DNA from: CAVVIO01 sp963748095
Lineage (GTDB): Bacteria > Bacteroidota > Bacteroidia > Bacteroidales > UBA10428
Assembly: GCA_963748095.1 (NCBI GenBank)
Contig: CAVVIO010000057.1
Coordinates: 22,210-86,209, forward strand
Reading direction: 5' to 3'
DNA: 64,000 nucleotides
Below the pieces are notes generated by a model, which was not told the origin of the DNA, searched no databases, and worked only from the letters and a program-made list of their open reading frames with translations. A program made the translations under genes and the position numbers. Positions 33,402 through 42,918 of the stretch are shown piece by piece (position 1 is the stretch's first letter; every line of letters starts with the position of its first letter).

Positions 33402-36117
33402 TTTTCAACAGTTTAATTGTTCCTGTTAAAGGAAATTCCCCGAACACAATGTCCTTCAGACCTGCGGGTAGTCCTGCCACGCCATCCGGCAGATCTTTTT
33501 GAATATGTACCGGTAATTGATATTTCCTGTTGTTCAGGTTAATCTCCACGATTTTTCCCGTTTCCGTATTCATGCGGGCTGCTTCGGCTGCATTTAGAGA
33601 CAGATAAGGCTGCGGAGCGCGTTCGTTAACTGCCGGAGACTTTCCGCTAAGTTCTTCCGAACCGAAAATATGATATACCGGAAGTACCAACCATTCCTCT
33701 TTTTTGGGCTGAAAAGCCTCGGGTATTTCTTTATAAAATGTTTTTTGTTTACTGTCTTCACCGGGTTCAATCAATCTTATTCCGGGATCGCCACCATGCA
33801 ACGGCCCTCCTACTTCTATCTGAAAGCGGTTGACCGATTGTACGGAATTCCATCCGGGCGACCAGAACAAAGGGATCATGGAAGAAGGTGGTATCCCGTT
33901 GTATCCTTCCATGGTATAGGACATCGGGTTATCCGGATCTTCGGGCGGCTGAGCCTCCGAAACGTTCTTATTGGCATGCATGGCAGTACGGCCACTGTAA
34001 CGGTGCGATTCGCGGGGTATCTTTTGCCCGGCAATCCTGAATCCGGGAGGTGGCGCTACCTGGCCGATCCCGGCAAATGCAGGAATTTCTTTTTCAATGA
34101 ACCGGATAACATCCGCCAGCTTTTCCCAGTCTCCTGCCTCACCAATTCCGGTAACAGACGATATTGCCTGAAGCCATCTCCAGCCTGCCTGTATCTGCTG
34201 TTCCGGTAAGAATACCTGAAAAAACCGTTGTGCCCGGCCTTCATTGTTTACAAGGGTGCCGTTCGATTCGGCAACTGGCGCTGCCGGTAATACGTAATCC
34301 GCTTTTTGCGTTGTTTTGTTATTATTGTAATCGAGTACAATTACCTTTTTGCATTTGTCAAGGAATCCGGAAACCGATGCTTCATCAGCTCTCCGGTACA
34401 GATCATTCTCAAGAATAATAACCGTATCTGCACTACCGTTTTCCACTGCATGAAAAGCATCCTGTAATTTTCTTCCTCCCATCATGGCCAGTCCGAGACT
34501 GTTGGCCCCGGGGAAGGTAAGGCAAATACCGGTATTCTTATTACCGGCGCTCAATGCCTGTACAATGTTTGCTGCTGCTTTCAGTACTTCTTCGCTGCCA
34601 CATCCGGTACCGGCAATTACCAGCGGTTTTTCAGCTTCTTTCAGCGCTTTGGCGGTTTCCTCAGCCAGGGAGCGTATTTCTTTGCTCAATCCCTTTACTT
34701 CGGGTGAACTTTTATCCAGTTCATGAGCAATAGCAAATCCGTAACGGGCAATATCATCCGGAACGGCATTGTATTTTTTAGTAGCTATTTTATCCAGTTT
34801 GGTAGCAGCAGGCGAAGCCATGTAAAAAGGCCCTTTGTCATCCTGAATGATCTCCCGTACTGCCTTGTCGTTCCATTCCGGAATATTAATTTTTTGGGCT
34901 TTTTCAAGCGGTTTGTTTTTTACTGACTGGTGTAAAGCCAGATCAAGCATTGGCGCCGTGTTGGTCAGATCTTCGCCCAGTACCAGTACAGCATCTGCTT
35001 TTTCTACTTCTTTCAGAGAAAATATCCGGGCAGGACTGCTATGTAATATTTCGTATGCAAGGGATACTAATTGCTGGTCCCTGTCCGACATACCTGTATA
35101 AAAATGGTCCTTACCTACCAGTTTTTTAAGTGCAAAATTCGATTCGAGTGAAGCACGCGGGGAACCAATACCGATGATCCCTGAATTACCTTTCAAAGTC
35201 TGTCCCAATTCATTCAGAACGTCAACTGCATTGCTGTCAGTAACCTCTTGTGTGCTTCTGTTTCTTATTACCGGTTTCTTTATCCGGTCATCATTGTTCA
35301 TATATTCGTAGCCGAACCGTCCGCGGTCACAGATAAAATATCCATTCACTTCGCTGTTGTACCGGCTTGTGATGCTTCTCAGTGAACCATACCGTTCATT
35401 GCCAATGGTATTGCATCCCAGGCTGCATTGATTGCAAATGGAAGGCGCAGAAGTCATATCCCATTTGCGGGTATAATGTTTCTTCAGTGTTTTATCGGTA
35501 AATACGCCTGTGGGACAAACTTCCACCAGGTTACCGCTGAATTCGTTTTCGAGGGGACCGTCTTCGTGCCGTCCGAAATAAACATGATTATGTGACGAAT
35601 ATACATCCAGGTCATTTCCACCGGCATAGTCTTTATAAAACCTCACACACCGGTAACACGAGATACAGCGGTTCATTTCGTGATTGATGAAAGGGCCCAG
35701 GTTCTGGTTCTCATGTGTCCGTTTGTTAAACCGGTAGCTGCGGTAATCGTGGCCGGTCATCACGGTCATATCCTGCAGGTGGCACTGACCACCTTCGTCG
35801 CAGGTTGGGCAATCGTGCGGGTGATTGGTCATCAGCCCTTCGATAACCTGGCCATGGAATTGTTTTATCTCCGGATCTTCCAGGGATATCCGCATGTTCT
35901 CTTTCACCGGTTCCATGCAGGCCATCACAATCTTACCCCGTGTATCGTTCTCATCCTTGAACAGCTTCACGGCACACTGCCGGCAGGCACCCACAGAACC
36001 CAGTTTGGGATGCCAGCAGAAATACGGCAGGTTTAATCCCAGTGACAGGCATGCTTCCAGCAGGTTCTTCCCTTCTGTAGCTTCGTAAGTTTTATTATCG
36101 ATGTATATCTTTGCCAT
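33394..36117 (-). CDS. nuoG: NADH-quinone oxidoreductase subunit G
   Basis: Large iron-sulphur subunit of the NADH module, 907 residues. The N-terminal [2Fe-2S] ligands lie in PYFCWHPKLGSVGACRQC and VMACMEP. Next are the His-containing N5 site (HPHDCPTCDEGGQCHLQD), N4 (CISCYRCVRF with CPTG), and a further motif SICNQCSLGC that resembles the N7 site of bacterial NuoG. A molybdopterin-oxidoreductase-like domain, catalytically idle in this family, follows from about residue 290. It is longer than most Bacteroidota homologues of the mid-length type but within range. It is 3 bases from nuoF. Confidence 0.96.
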   Translation of the reverse strand: MAKIYIDNKTYEATEGKNLLEACLSLGLNLPYFCWHPKLGSVGACRQCAVKLFKDENDTRGKIVMACMEPVKENMRISLEDPEIKQFHGQVIEGLMTNHPHDCPTCDEGGQCHLQDMTVMTGHDYRSYRFNKRTHENQNLGPFINHEMNRCISCYRCVRFYKDYAGGNDLDVYSSHNHVYFGRHEDGPLENEFSGNLVEVCPTGVFTDKTLKKHYTRKWDMTSAPSICNQCSLGCNTIGNERYGSLRSITSRYNSEVNGYFICDRGRFGYEYMNNDDRIKKPVIRNRSTQEVTDSNAVDVLNELGQTLKGNSGIIGIGSPRASLESNFALKKLVGKDHFYTGMSDRDQQLVSLAYEILHSSPARIFSLKEVEKADAVLVLGEDLTNTAPMLDLALHQSVKNKPLEKAQKINIPEWNDKAVREIIQDDKGPFYMASPAATKLDKIATKKYNAVPDDIARYGFAIAHELDKSSPEVKGLSKEIRSLAEETAKALKEAEKPLVIAGTGCGSEEVLKAAANIVQALSAGNKNTGICLTFPGANSLGLAMMGGRKLQDAFHAVENGSADTVIILENDLYRRADEASVSGFLDKCKKVIVLDYNNNKTTQKADYVLPAAPVAESNGTLVNNEGRAQRFFQVFLPEQQIQAGWRWLQAISSVTGIGEAGDWEKLADVIRFIEKEIPAFAGIGQVAPPPGFRIAGQKIPRESHRYSGRTAMHANKNVSEAQPPEDPDNPMSYTMEGYNGIPPSSMIPLFWSPGWNSVQSVNRFQIEVGGPLHGGDPGIRLIEPGEDSKQKTFYKEIPEAFQPKKEEWLVLPVYHIFGSEELSGKSPAVNERAPQPYLSLNAAEAARMNTETGKIVEINLNNRKYQLPVHIQKDLPDGVAGLPAGLKDIVFGEFPLTGTIKLLKNE

Positions 36118-36120
36118 AAT

Positions 36121-37392
36121 TTACCTCCACGGGCATTTTTTATCAGTTATGTGTTTTTCAAAATCCTCCCTGAAATATTTCAGGGCACTCTGCAGGGGTT
36201 CCATAGCGCCCGGAGCCAGGGCACAATAGGTATGACCGAGACCCATGTAACGGGTTTGAGCAGCAAGTGTATCCATATCCCCGGGTTCTCCCCTTCCTTC
36301 TTCCATGGCTTTTAAAATCTTCTCTACATACGGCAGTCCGTCGCGACAGGGAGTACACCAGCCGCAAGATTCGTGGGCAAAAAACTTTTCGAGATTATGC
36401 ACAAACCCCACCGGACAGGTTTTATCATCGAGAATGATCATTGTCCCCGTTCCCATGCGGCTGCCGGCAGGACCCAAGGAAACAAAATCCATTTTCAGGT
36501 CGAGGTGTTCTTCTACCAGAAAATCGGTTGAAGCTCCACCGGGAAGCAAGCCCCTTAATTTATAGCCATCCTGCATGCCGCCGGCATAATCTTCTATAAT
36601 CTCACGAATGGTTGTTCCGAGCGGTAATTCCCAGCAGCCGGGATTTTTTACCCTTCCGCTTACCCCATAGAGTTTTGTTCCTCCGTCTTCAGAGTGACTC
36701 AGATCTTTGTACCAGTGAGCGCTGTTGTTTATGATATGAGGAATATTACACAGGGTTTCCACATTATTAACAATGGTTGGTTTCCCAAATAATCCGCTTA
36801 CCTGTGGAAATGGCGGCTTTGACCTGGGAACAGCCCTTTTCCCTTCGAGTGCGCTGAGTAACGCTGTTTCTTCACCGCAAATGTACCTGCCGGCGCTGGA
36901 ATGCAGGTGTATTTCAAGATCAAAACCGGAACCCAGAATGTTTTTTCCCAGGTAACCTGCATCATGAGCTTCGCTGATAGCCTTAAGAAGTCTTTTTTCT
37001 GCCGTTTTATATGCCCAGCGTAAAAATATAAATGCTGTACGTGCCTGGATGGCATAACTGCTGATGATCATCCCTTCGATAAACTGGTGAGGGTCACCTT
37101 CGAGTAACATGCGGTCTTTGAAAGTTCCCGGTTCCATTTCGTCGGCATTTGCAACCAGGAATTTTTCTTTCGGGGCATCGTCGCCCATAGGTACAAAACC
37201 CCATTTCATCCCTGTGCTGAAACCGGCCCCGCCGCGTCCTTTCAGGTTTGAAAACTTTACTTCATGGGTAACCTCTTCGGGCTTCATTTTAAGGGCCTTT
37301 TTCAAAGCACGGTACCCGCCGGCCTTTTCATACTCCTTCAGGTTCAGCGGCGCCTCGTTTCTTCTTATATTTTGGGTCAATGGTCTTTCCAT
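36121..37392 (-). CDS. nuoF: NADH-quinone oxidoreductase subunit F
   Basis: NADH- and FMN-binding subunit of complex I, 423 residues. The nucleotide-binding segment GRGGAGFSTGMKWGF is at about 52-66, the FMN region includes GEETALLSALEGKRA, and the N3 cluster ligands are in ESCGWCTPCRDG plus a distal Cys (TYCALAPGA). Its presence, with E and G, shows a full NADH-oxidising enzyme. Bacteroides species lack this module, so it helps place the organism outside that genus. Confidence 0.97.
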   Translation of the reverse strand: MERPLTQNIRRNEAPLNLKEYEKAGGYRALKKALKMKPEEVTHEVKFSNLKGRGGAGFSTGMKWGFVPMGDDAPKEKFLVANADEMEPGTFKDRMLLEGDPHQFIEGMIISSYAIQARTAFIFLRWAYKTAEKRLLKAISEAHDAGYLGKNILGSGFDLEIHLHSSAGRYICGEETALLSALEGKRAVPRSKPPFPQVSGLFGKPTIVNNVETLCNIPHIINNSAHWYKDLSHSEDGGTKLYGVSGRVKNPGCWELPLGTTIREIIEDYAGGMQDGYKLRGLLPGGASTDFLVEEHLDLKMDFVSLGPAGSRMGTGTMIILDDKTCPVGFVHNLEKFFAHESCGWCTPCRDGLPYVEKILKAMEEGRGEPGDMDTLAAQTRYMGLGHTYCALAPGAMEPLQSALKYFREDFEKHITDKKCPWR

Positions 37393-37406
37393 ATTCTTCC
37401 AATCTC

Positions 37407-37871
37407 TTACTGATACTTTTCAAGAATCCCGTTGATGTTATCCTTGTTCAGATTACTATATAAATCGTTATCGATCATCATGGTTGGGGCAAGGTCGCAA
37501 TTGCCCAGGCACTGAATGGGTAACAGGGTAAACCTGTTGTCATCAGTAGTCTCCCCGAATGTTATGCCCAGCTTTTCATTCAGAATATCCAGTATCTTTT
37601 CATAACCCATCACAAAACAACTGATACTGTCGCACAATAATATAACATGCCTGCCTACCGGTTTCCGGAAAATAAGATTATAAAATGTAGCCACGCTGTC
37701 GACTTCCGCAGTTGTCATTTCCAGTATTCCGGCAATATCCTGCACTGCTTCATCGGGCACCCATTTCCGCTCTTCCTGTACAATTTTCAACGCCTCGATA
37801 CAAGCTGCGCTTTTTTTCGGAAATTTTTTTATTTCGTCTTCTATTTTTTGTTTTTCCGTGATTGATAACAT
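37407..37871 (-). CDS. nuoE: NADH-quinone oxidoreductase subunit E
   Basis: Thioredoxin-fold [2Fe-2S] subunit (cluster N1a) of the NADH module, 154 residues. The four ligands are in CDSISC and CLGNC (about 87-92 and 125-129), with the family's VDSVATFYNLIF upstream. It lies 14 bases before nuoF and 26 bases after nuoCD. Confidence 0.95.
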   Translation of the reverse strand: MLSITEKQKIEDEIKKFPKKSAACIEALKIVQEERKWVPDEAVQDIAGILEMTTAEVDSVATFYNLIFRKPVGRHVILLCDSISCFVMGYEKILDILNEKLGITFGETTDDNRFTLLPIQCLGNCDLAPTMMIDNDLYSNLNKDNINGILEKYQ

Positions 37872-37897
37872 ATACGGTCTGTTAATTTTTTATTGTT

Positions 37898-39646
37898 TTA
37901 TCTGTCCACATCCGACAATACAAAGTCAATGCTTCCCAGGATCGATACCAGGTCAGCAACAGTATGTCCCCTGCTGATATAAGGTAACATCTGCATATGA
38001 GCAAAGGACGGGGTGCGGATACGGGTCCGGTACGACGTGGTATTCCCGTTGCTGAACAGGTAATACCCGGTGTAACCCTTGGCCCCTTCGATACCTGTAA
38101 ATGCTTCCCCTTCGGGAATCACCGGCCCCCAGGTTTCATTCAGAAAATGGTGAATCAGGGTTTCTATATCGTGCATGGTTCGTTCTTTCCGTGGAGGGGT
38201 GGTCAGCGGATGATCTGATTTATAGGGACCTTCAGGCATATTATCCACACATTGTTCGATAATGCGGAGGCTCTGCCACATTTCTTCCACCCTTATCATT
38301 CCCCGGTCGTAACAATCGCCGTTCTGTGTTACCGGGATATCGAACTCAAACTGATCGTATCCGGAATAAGGCCTTTTTTTCCGGAAATCCCAGTCAAAGC
38401 CGGTAGCCCTTAATCCGGGTCCGGTTACTCCCCATTCTATGGCTTCTTTTGTGCTATAAAGGCCAATTCCTTTTGTCCGTGCTTTGAAAATCCGGTTCCG
38501 CATAACCAGTTTATTGTATTCTTTCAACCGTTTCGGAAAATAAGTCAGAAATTCACGTATGATCTTTTCCCAACCCAGTGGAAGGTCCTGTGCCACCCCT
38601 CCTATCCGGAACCAGTTGGGATGCATACGGGCGCCGCAAATAGCTCCTACGATATCCAACACTTTTTCGCGGTCGGTGAACATGTAAAATACCGGAGAAA
38701 GCTGACCGATATCCTGTGCAAAGGTTCCATACCATACCAGATGATTGGAGATCCGGAACAGTTCACTCATCATCACCCGTATTACTTTTGCCCTGTCGGG
38801 AACTATTATTCCGGCAAGTTTTTCCACCGATTGCAGATAGGCCAGGTTATTCAGCACGCCACTCAGGTAATCCACCCGGTCGGTATAAGGAATAAAGGTA
38901 TGCCAGGATTGTCTTTCCGCCATTTTTTCGGCACCACGGTGATGAAAGCCAATATCAGGTGCCACATCAACCACATCTTCCCCACTCAGTTGTAATACCA
39001 GGCGCAATACACCATGGGTTCCCGGATGCTGCGGCCCCAGGTTAAGAAACATGAAATCGGCATCTTCGCTGTGCCGTTTCATCCCCCATTGCTCGGGCTT
39101 GAACTGCAGGGTATCTTCCTCGTCTTTAAGTTTTTCGTCAGGCAGACGGTAAGGCTCCATTTCGGTGGCACGTGCCGGGTGTTCCTTCCTGAGCGGGTGG
39201 CCATTCCACGACTGGGGCATTAATATTCTTGTCAGATGCGGATGTCCTTTAAACCGGATGCCGAACATATCGTACACCTCCCTTTCGTACCAGTTGGCTG
39301 ATTCCCATATTCCGGTGATACTCGGAATTTCAGGATAATCCCCTTCCAGTCCGGCTTTTATACGGATTTCCATATTTCTATGGAAAGAAAGCAACTGGTA
39401 TATGATAATAAAAGGATATTCGGGAGTTTCCCCTTTTCTGGAATAGGTCCGCATGTCAACAGCGGTAAGATCAAACAACATCAGAAACGGATCAGTAATT
39501 TCCTGTTTCAGATATTTTAAAAAATCTATGATTAAATGAACAGGTATCCAAACGGTAAGCATCTCGTCTTTGCATTCCCGCACAGAAATATCTGTTGTTC
39601 CGAATCTTCCCTGAATATCGTTGAGTAAAATATCTTTTTCGTTCAT
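37898..39646 (-). CDS. nuoCD: NADH-quinone oxidoreductase subunits C and D, fused
   Basis: Fusion of the two peripheral-arm subunits that shape the quinone site. The NuoC part covers about residues 1-175 (DLTAVDMRTY, ESANWYEREVYDMFGI, HPHLTRILMP). The NuoD part runs from about 190 to the end (LNLGPQHPGTHGVLRLVLQL, the TDRVDYLSG loop, and a C-terminal SIDFVLSDVDR). I start it at ATG 39646 (MNEKDILL), 10 bases after the nuoB stop. The frame is open 38 codons further into nuoB but that stretch is nuoB coding sequence. The resulting length is 582 residues. Confidence 0.95.
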   Translation of the reverse strand: MNEKDILLNDIQGRFGTTDISVRECKDEMLTVWIPVHLIIDFLKYLKQEITDPFLMLFDLTAVDMRTYSRKGETPEYPFIIIYQLLSFHRNMEIRIKAGLEGDYPEIPSITGIWESANWYEREVYDMFGIRFKGHPHLTRILMPQSWNGHPLRKEHPARATEMEPYRLPDEKLKDEEDTLQFKPEQWGMKRHSEDADFMFLNLGPQHPGTHGVLRLVLQLSGEDVVDVAPDIGFHHRGAEKMAERQSWHTFIPYTDRVDYLSGVLNNLAYLQSVEKLAGIIVPDRAKVIRVMMSELFRISNHLVWYGTFAQDIGQLSPVFYMFTDREKVLDIVGAICGARMHPNWFRIGGVAQDLPLGWEKIIREFLTYFPKRLKEYNKLVMRNRIFKARTKGIGLYSTKEAIEWGVTGPGLRATGFDWDFRKKRPYSGYDQFEFDIPVTQNGDCYDRGMIRVEEMWQSLRIIEQCVDNMPEGPYKSDHPLTTPPRKERTMHDIETLIHHFLNETWGPVIPEGEAFTGIEGAKGYTGYYLFSNGNTTSYRTRIRTPSFAHMQMLPYISRGHTVADLVSILGSIDFVLSDVDR

Positions 39647-39656
39647 AGACGCCAAG

Positions 39657-40295
39657 TTAAATCTGATCCGGTGAAGGTAATTCGGTGAGTCCCATTCGCA
39701 GATCGTGTTTCTTATCCCGCATGGATATAGGTGCCGGTTTTTGTATTCCTTGTGGCCCAATCCGCCAGCTTAAAGGACGCTTTTCCTTTCCTACCTGATC
39801 GCGCAAAAGCAGCAATGCTTCCATAAAAGCATCGGGACGTGGCGGACAGCCGGCAACGTAAACATCTACCGGTAAAAACTTATCAACTCCCTGTACCACG
39901 CTGTAGATATCATACATACCGCCAGAGTTGGCACACGATCCCATGGAGATGACCCATTTAGGTTCCATCATTTGATCGTACAATTTTTTCACAATAGGCG
40001 CCATTTTAATAAATACAGTTCCCGCAACGATCATCAGATCCGCTTCGCGGGGTGTGCCCCTTATTACTTCGGCACCAAAACGGGCGATATCATATCTGCT
40101 GGTGAGGCTGGTTGCCATTTCTACATAACAGCACGACAAACCAAAATTGAAAGGCCATATTGAATTTTTTCTGCCCCAGGCTACCATGTCCTGTAAACTG
40201 CTCATCACAATACTTTTCTTTACTGCTTCCTCTAACGTACCATCTCCTTTTACAGGTGATACCGGTTCATTTACATCTGACAACCACCATTTCAT
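39657..40295 (-). CDS. nuoB: NADH-quinone oxidoreductase subunit B
   Basis: Subunit carrying cluster N2, the last iron-sulphur centre before quinone. The tandem cysteines are visible in LSCCYVEMA, with further ligands in SMGSCANSGG and VAGCPPRPDA. Length is 212, with a C-terminal extension past the core. The start overlaps the nuoA stop by 4 bases. Confidence 0.96.
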   Translation of the reverse strand: MKWWLSDVNEPVSPVKGDGTLEEAVKKSIVMSSLQDMVAWGRKNSIWPFNFGLSCCYVEMATSLTSRYDIARFGAEVIRGTPREADLMIVAGTVFIKMAPIVKKLYDQMMEPKWVISMGSCANSGGMYDIYSVVQGVDKFLPVDVYVAGCPPRPDAFMEALLLLRDQVGKEKRPLSWRIGPQGIQKPAPISMRDKKHDLRMGLTELPSPDQI

Positions 40296-40708
40296 ATGCT
40301 TTCCTTATTTTTTAATTTATTAAAAGCTTTCAAAATCTTTCTTCCTGACGGTTCAAAATCCAGTGATCCTGTCCGCCATTCATAAACCAATACTACCAGA
40401 AGAATTCCTGTAAAAATCAGTATCCCGATATAACCCGGCCATCCCAGTTCCCTGAAGGATATGGCCCAGGTAATAATAAATACCGATTCGATATCGAATA
40501 AAACAAAAAACATGGCAATGAGATAAAATTTGGAAGGGAACCGAAGCCGGGCTGAACCGGTGGTTTCAATACCCGATTCGTAAGGGTCACTTTTCGAATG
40601 ATCTTTTGCCCGTTGCCCAATGAAGTAGGACAATCCGATCATTCCGGATACTACCGCCAACGACAATATAACATATATCAGAAAAGGCCATAATTGAACA
40701 TCATCCAT
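40292..40708 (-). CDS. nuoA: NADH-quinone oxidoreductase subunit A
   Basis: First gene of the operon: a three-helix membrane subunit next to the quinone channel. The family motif KSDPYESGIETTGSARLRFPSKFYLIAMFFVLFD begins at about residue 37 and includes the conserved loop and the acidic helix. Length (138) is normal. The operon promoter should lie in the 402-base spacer to the right. Confidence 0.95.
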   Translation of the reverse strand: MDDVQLWPFLIYVILSLAVVSGMIGLSYFIGQRAKDHSKSDPYESGIETTGSARLRFPSKFYLIAMFFVLFDIESVFIITWAISFRELGWPGYIGILIFTGILLVVLVYEWRTGSLDFEPSGRKILKAFNKLKNKESI

Positions 40709-41110
40709 AATCCATTATTTTCAGTAAATTTTCTGTACCCCAGCCCTTCCGGACTTTCGAATTGTAAAACAAGGCTCCTAATTTAAAGTTCAACATTTTT
40801 GACTTTCTCTCAATAATTTTTTTTATACTATTTTCATAAAAAACTGTAAATCTGTGCTTTTAATAAATACACATTTTGTTATTTTAATCACATTATAAGC
40901 ACTGGATTATTTTTTAGTGTTAAAAAATCTAAATTAAAGATTATGATCCGGTTCCTTTCTGAGAAACAGATCAGATTTATGGTTTTGGTACTTGTAGCAG
41001 AATATATTTATTCTTACATTTAGAAAAGTACAATTGGAGAAAAGTAATACCGGATAAAGTCCGGATGTATTGAAAAATTCAGAATATCAACAATTATTAC
41101 CATCAAGATT
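40709..41110. other. Intergenic spacer between nuoA and the WG-repeat gene (402 bp)
   Basis: AT-rich divergent region that must contain the nuo promoter and that of the gene at 41111. No clear TTG/TAnnTTTG pair was found on the minus strand. A short dyad CCGGA-TCCGG lies at about 41050-41064. No ORF is seen. Confidence 0.5.
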
Positions 41111-41635
41111 ATGAAAAAACTTATGTTTTTAATTCCGGTATTTTTTTCTTTAACCGTAACTGGTCAAAACCCGCTAAATAATTCCACAGACTATTTATAT
41201 CGGATATGGGATACGATTCCCGGGGAAGTTTACGGTTATGTTAATTACCGGGGAGATACGGTTATCCCATTTCACCGGTACGATATCTGCTATACGGATA
41301 CGATCCGGAATTTCGGAATCGTTTATAAATTTCCGTATGGGTATATCGGTATTGATAAAGCTGAGAATTACCTGTTCACCGTCTTTCCTTTTGACAATGG
41401 GCCGGACGAACCTTCGGAAGGACTATTCCGGATAATGGAAAACGGGATGATCGGATATGCTGATCTGAATGGGAATATTGTAATAAAACCGCAGTTCGAC
41501 TGTGCCCTTCCGTTTGAGGACGGAAAAGCGGAAGTAAGCAACTATTGTTACAATTATTTTGACGGGGAACACGGATACTGGGAAAGTGACAACTGGTTTT
41601 ATATTGATAAAAAAGGGAACAAATTAGAAAAGTAA
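41111..41635 (+). CDS. Exported WG-repeat-containing protein
   Basis: Protein of 174 residues with a signal peptide (1-18, MFLIPVFFSLTVTGQ core) and WG-type beta repeats: YGYVNYRGDTVIP, YGYIGIDKAENYLF and IGYADLNGNIVIKPQFD. WG repeats recur in Bacteroidota periplasmic or secreted proteins and are thought to be protein-interaction platforms. The protein holds about three repeats, at the short end for the group. It is followed by the lipocalin gene on the same strand after 45 bases. Confidence 0.8.
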   Translation: MKKLMFLIPVFFSLTVTGQNPLNNSTDYLYRIWDTIPGEVYGYVNYRGDTVIPFHRYDICYTDTIRNFGIVYKFPYGYIGIDKAENYLFTVFPFDNGPDEPSEGLFRIMENGMIGYADLNGNIVIKPQFDCALPFEDGKAEVSNYCYNYFDGEHGYWESDNWFYIDKKGNKLEK

Positions 41636-41680
41636 GATAATGATTGTCATTGACAACATGTACACGTTTTAGAAAGAAAG

Positions 41681-42229
41681 ATGAAAATAATATACTTAAC
41701 TTTATTACTTGTATTGTCAGGTTGCCAGGCAAGTCAGAAAAATAATACCGGAAAAATGATCGATAATTCAACAGTTAAGGAACTGGATATAACCCGTTAT
41801 GCCGGAAAGTGGTACGAGATTGCCCGTTTCCCGCATTCATTCGAAAAGAACCTGACCGGAGTTACGGCTACTTATATCCTGCGACCGGATGGTAAAATCG
41901 ATGTGATCAACCAGGGATACAAAGGATCGCTGGATGGCAGATTAAAAAAAGCAAAGGGTAAAGCATATATACCAGATAAGAATAAACCTGGCAAATTAAA
42001 AGTTGCCTTCTTCCTTTTCTTTTATGCCGATTATGATGTGATGGAACTGGATACAGTAAATTACCAATGGGCAATGATCGGCAGTTCCACTGATAAGTAT
42101 CTGTGGATACTAAGCCGGACACCCCAACTTGATCCTGAAATATATCAAAAGCTGGTTAACCGGGCAAAAAAAAGAGGGTATAATGTTGATAAATTGATGA
42201 TGGTGCCTCAACGAAATGCGGGTAGTTAA
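41681..42229 (+). CDS. Outer-membrane lipocalin (Blc-like lipoprotein)
   Basis: Bacterial lipocalin of 182 residues. The lipobox is LSGC (Cys15). The signature GKWYEIARFPHSFEKNL (about 47-63) holds the conserved GxW, followed by VTATYILRPDGKIDVINQGY and the closing WILSRTPQL. Blc-type lipocalins sit at the inner face of the outer membrane and bind lysophospholipids or fatty acids. The length is typical. It shares the strand and probably the transcript with the WG-repeat gene. Confidence 0.93.
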   Translation: MKIIYLTLLLVLSGCQASQKNNTGKMIDNSTVKELDITRYAGKWYEIARFPHSFEKNLTGVTATYILRPDGKIDVINQGYKGSLDGRLKKAKGKAYIPDKNKPGKLKVAFFLFFYADYDVMELDTVNYQWAMIGSSTDKYLWILSRTPQLDPEIYQKLVNRAKKRGYNVDKLMMVPQRNAGS

Positions 42230-42330
42230 TGATAAAATAATTGTGGATTAGGTACAGGCACGAACGTGGACTTTCGCTCTAATTTTAAAACAATTTGGTT
42301 GATGGTATGTTAGTCCATAAAATTGACCAA

Positions 42331-42918
42331 ATGAGAAGCATTAAAAATATACACCAGGCCATTAACGCCCCCATTGATGATTTGATTACATACAGGGCCA
42401 TGCCAACAGGTACCATCGACCATCTCGATCCGTTTCTGTTCCTCAACCACCACGGACCACAGGTATACGGCCCTAATAATAACGGACTGCCCTTCGGTCC
42501 ACACCCTCACCGGGGTTTTGAAACGCTTACATTTATTCTCGACGGGGACCTGATGCACTGGGATTCAGGCGGTGGAAAAAATATTATAAGCAAAGGAGGT
42601 ATCCAATGGATGACTGCAGGACGGGGACTTATCCATGCGGAAATATCTTCTGAAGAATTTAAGGCAAAGGGAGGACGACTGGAGATTATCCAGCTTTGGA
42701 TCAATCTTCCTGCAAAACTAAAAATGACTGAACCTGCATATACCGGCCTTCAAAAAGATAAAATACCGGTTATTTCCATGGATGATGGAAAAGCTGAGTT
42801 GCACGTAATATCGGGAAAATTTGAAAATATCATCAGGCCCTGTAAAATCATTAACAGAAATCTCTGTATCCTGGATAGAAATGAAAAAAGACGGCACGTA
42901 CCGTATTTCAGTGGATAA
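42331..42918 (+). CDS. Pirin family protein, N-terminal part (frameshifted)
   Basis: N-terminal cupin of a pirin (bicupin iron protein; some members act as quercetinases). I start it at ATG 42331 (MRSIKNIHQAI), which matches the family; the frame is open 12 codons further. The metal ligands lie in FGPHPHRGFETLTFIL (His pair) and the GRGLIHAEIS block. Coding sense is normal to about residue 167 (HVISGKFEN), after which the frame is out of register. Dropping one base near 42830-42833 continues it as ENISGPVKSL into the next entry. The intact protein would be about 285 residues. Confidence 0.85.
   Translation: MRSIKNIHQAINAPIDDLITYRAMPTGTIDHLDPFLFLNHHGPQVYGPNNNGLPFGPHPHRGFETLTFILDGDLMHWDSGGGKNIISKGGIQWMTAGRGLIHAEISSEEFKAKGGRLEIIQLWINLPAKLKMTEPAYTGLQKDKIPVISMDDGKAELHVISGKFENIIRPCKIINRNLCILDRNEKRRHVPYFSG

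Noticed and set aside
39647..39760. NuoCD start 38 codons upstream, inside nuoB
   Set aside because: That stretch is nuoB coding sequence in another frame. ATG 39646 gives a normal NuoC start 10 bases after the nuoB stop.
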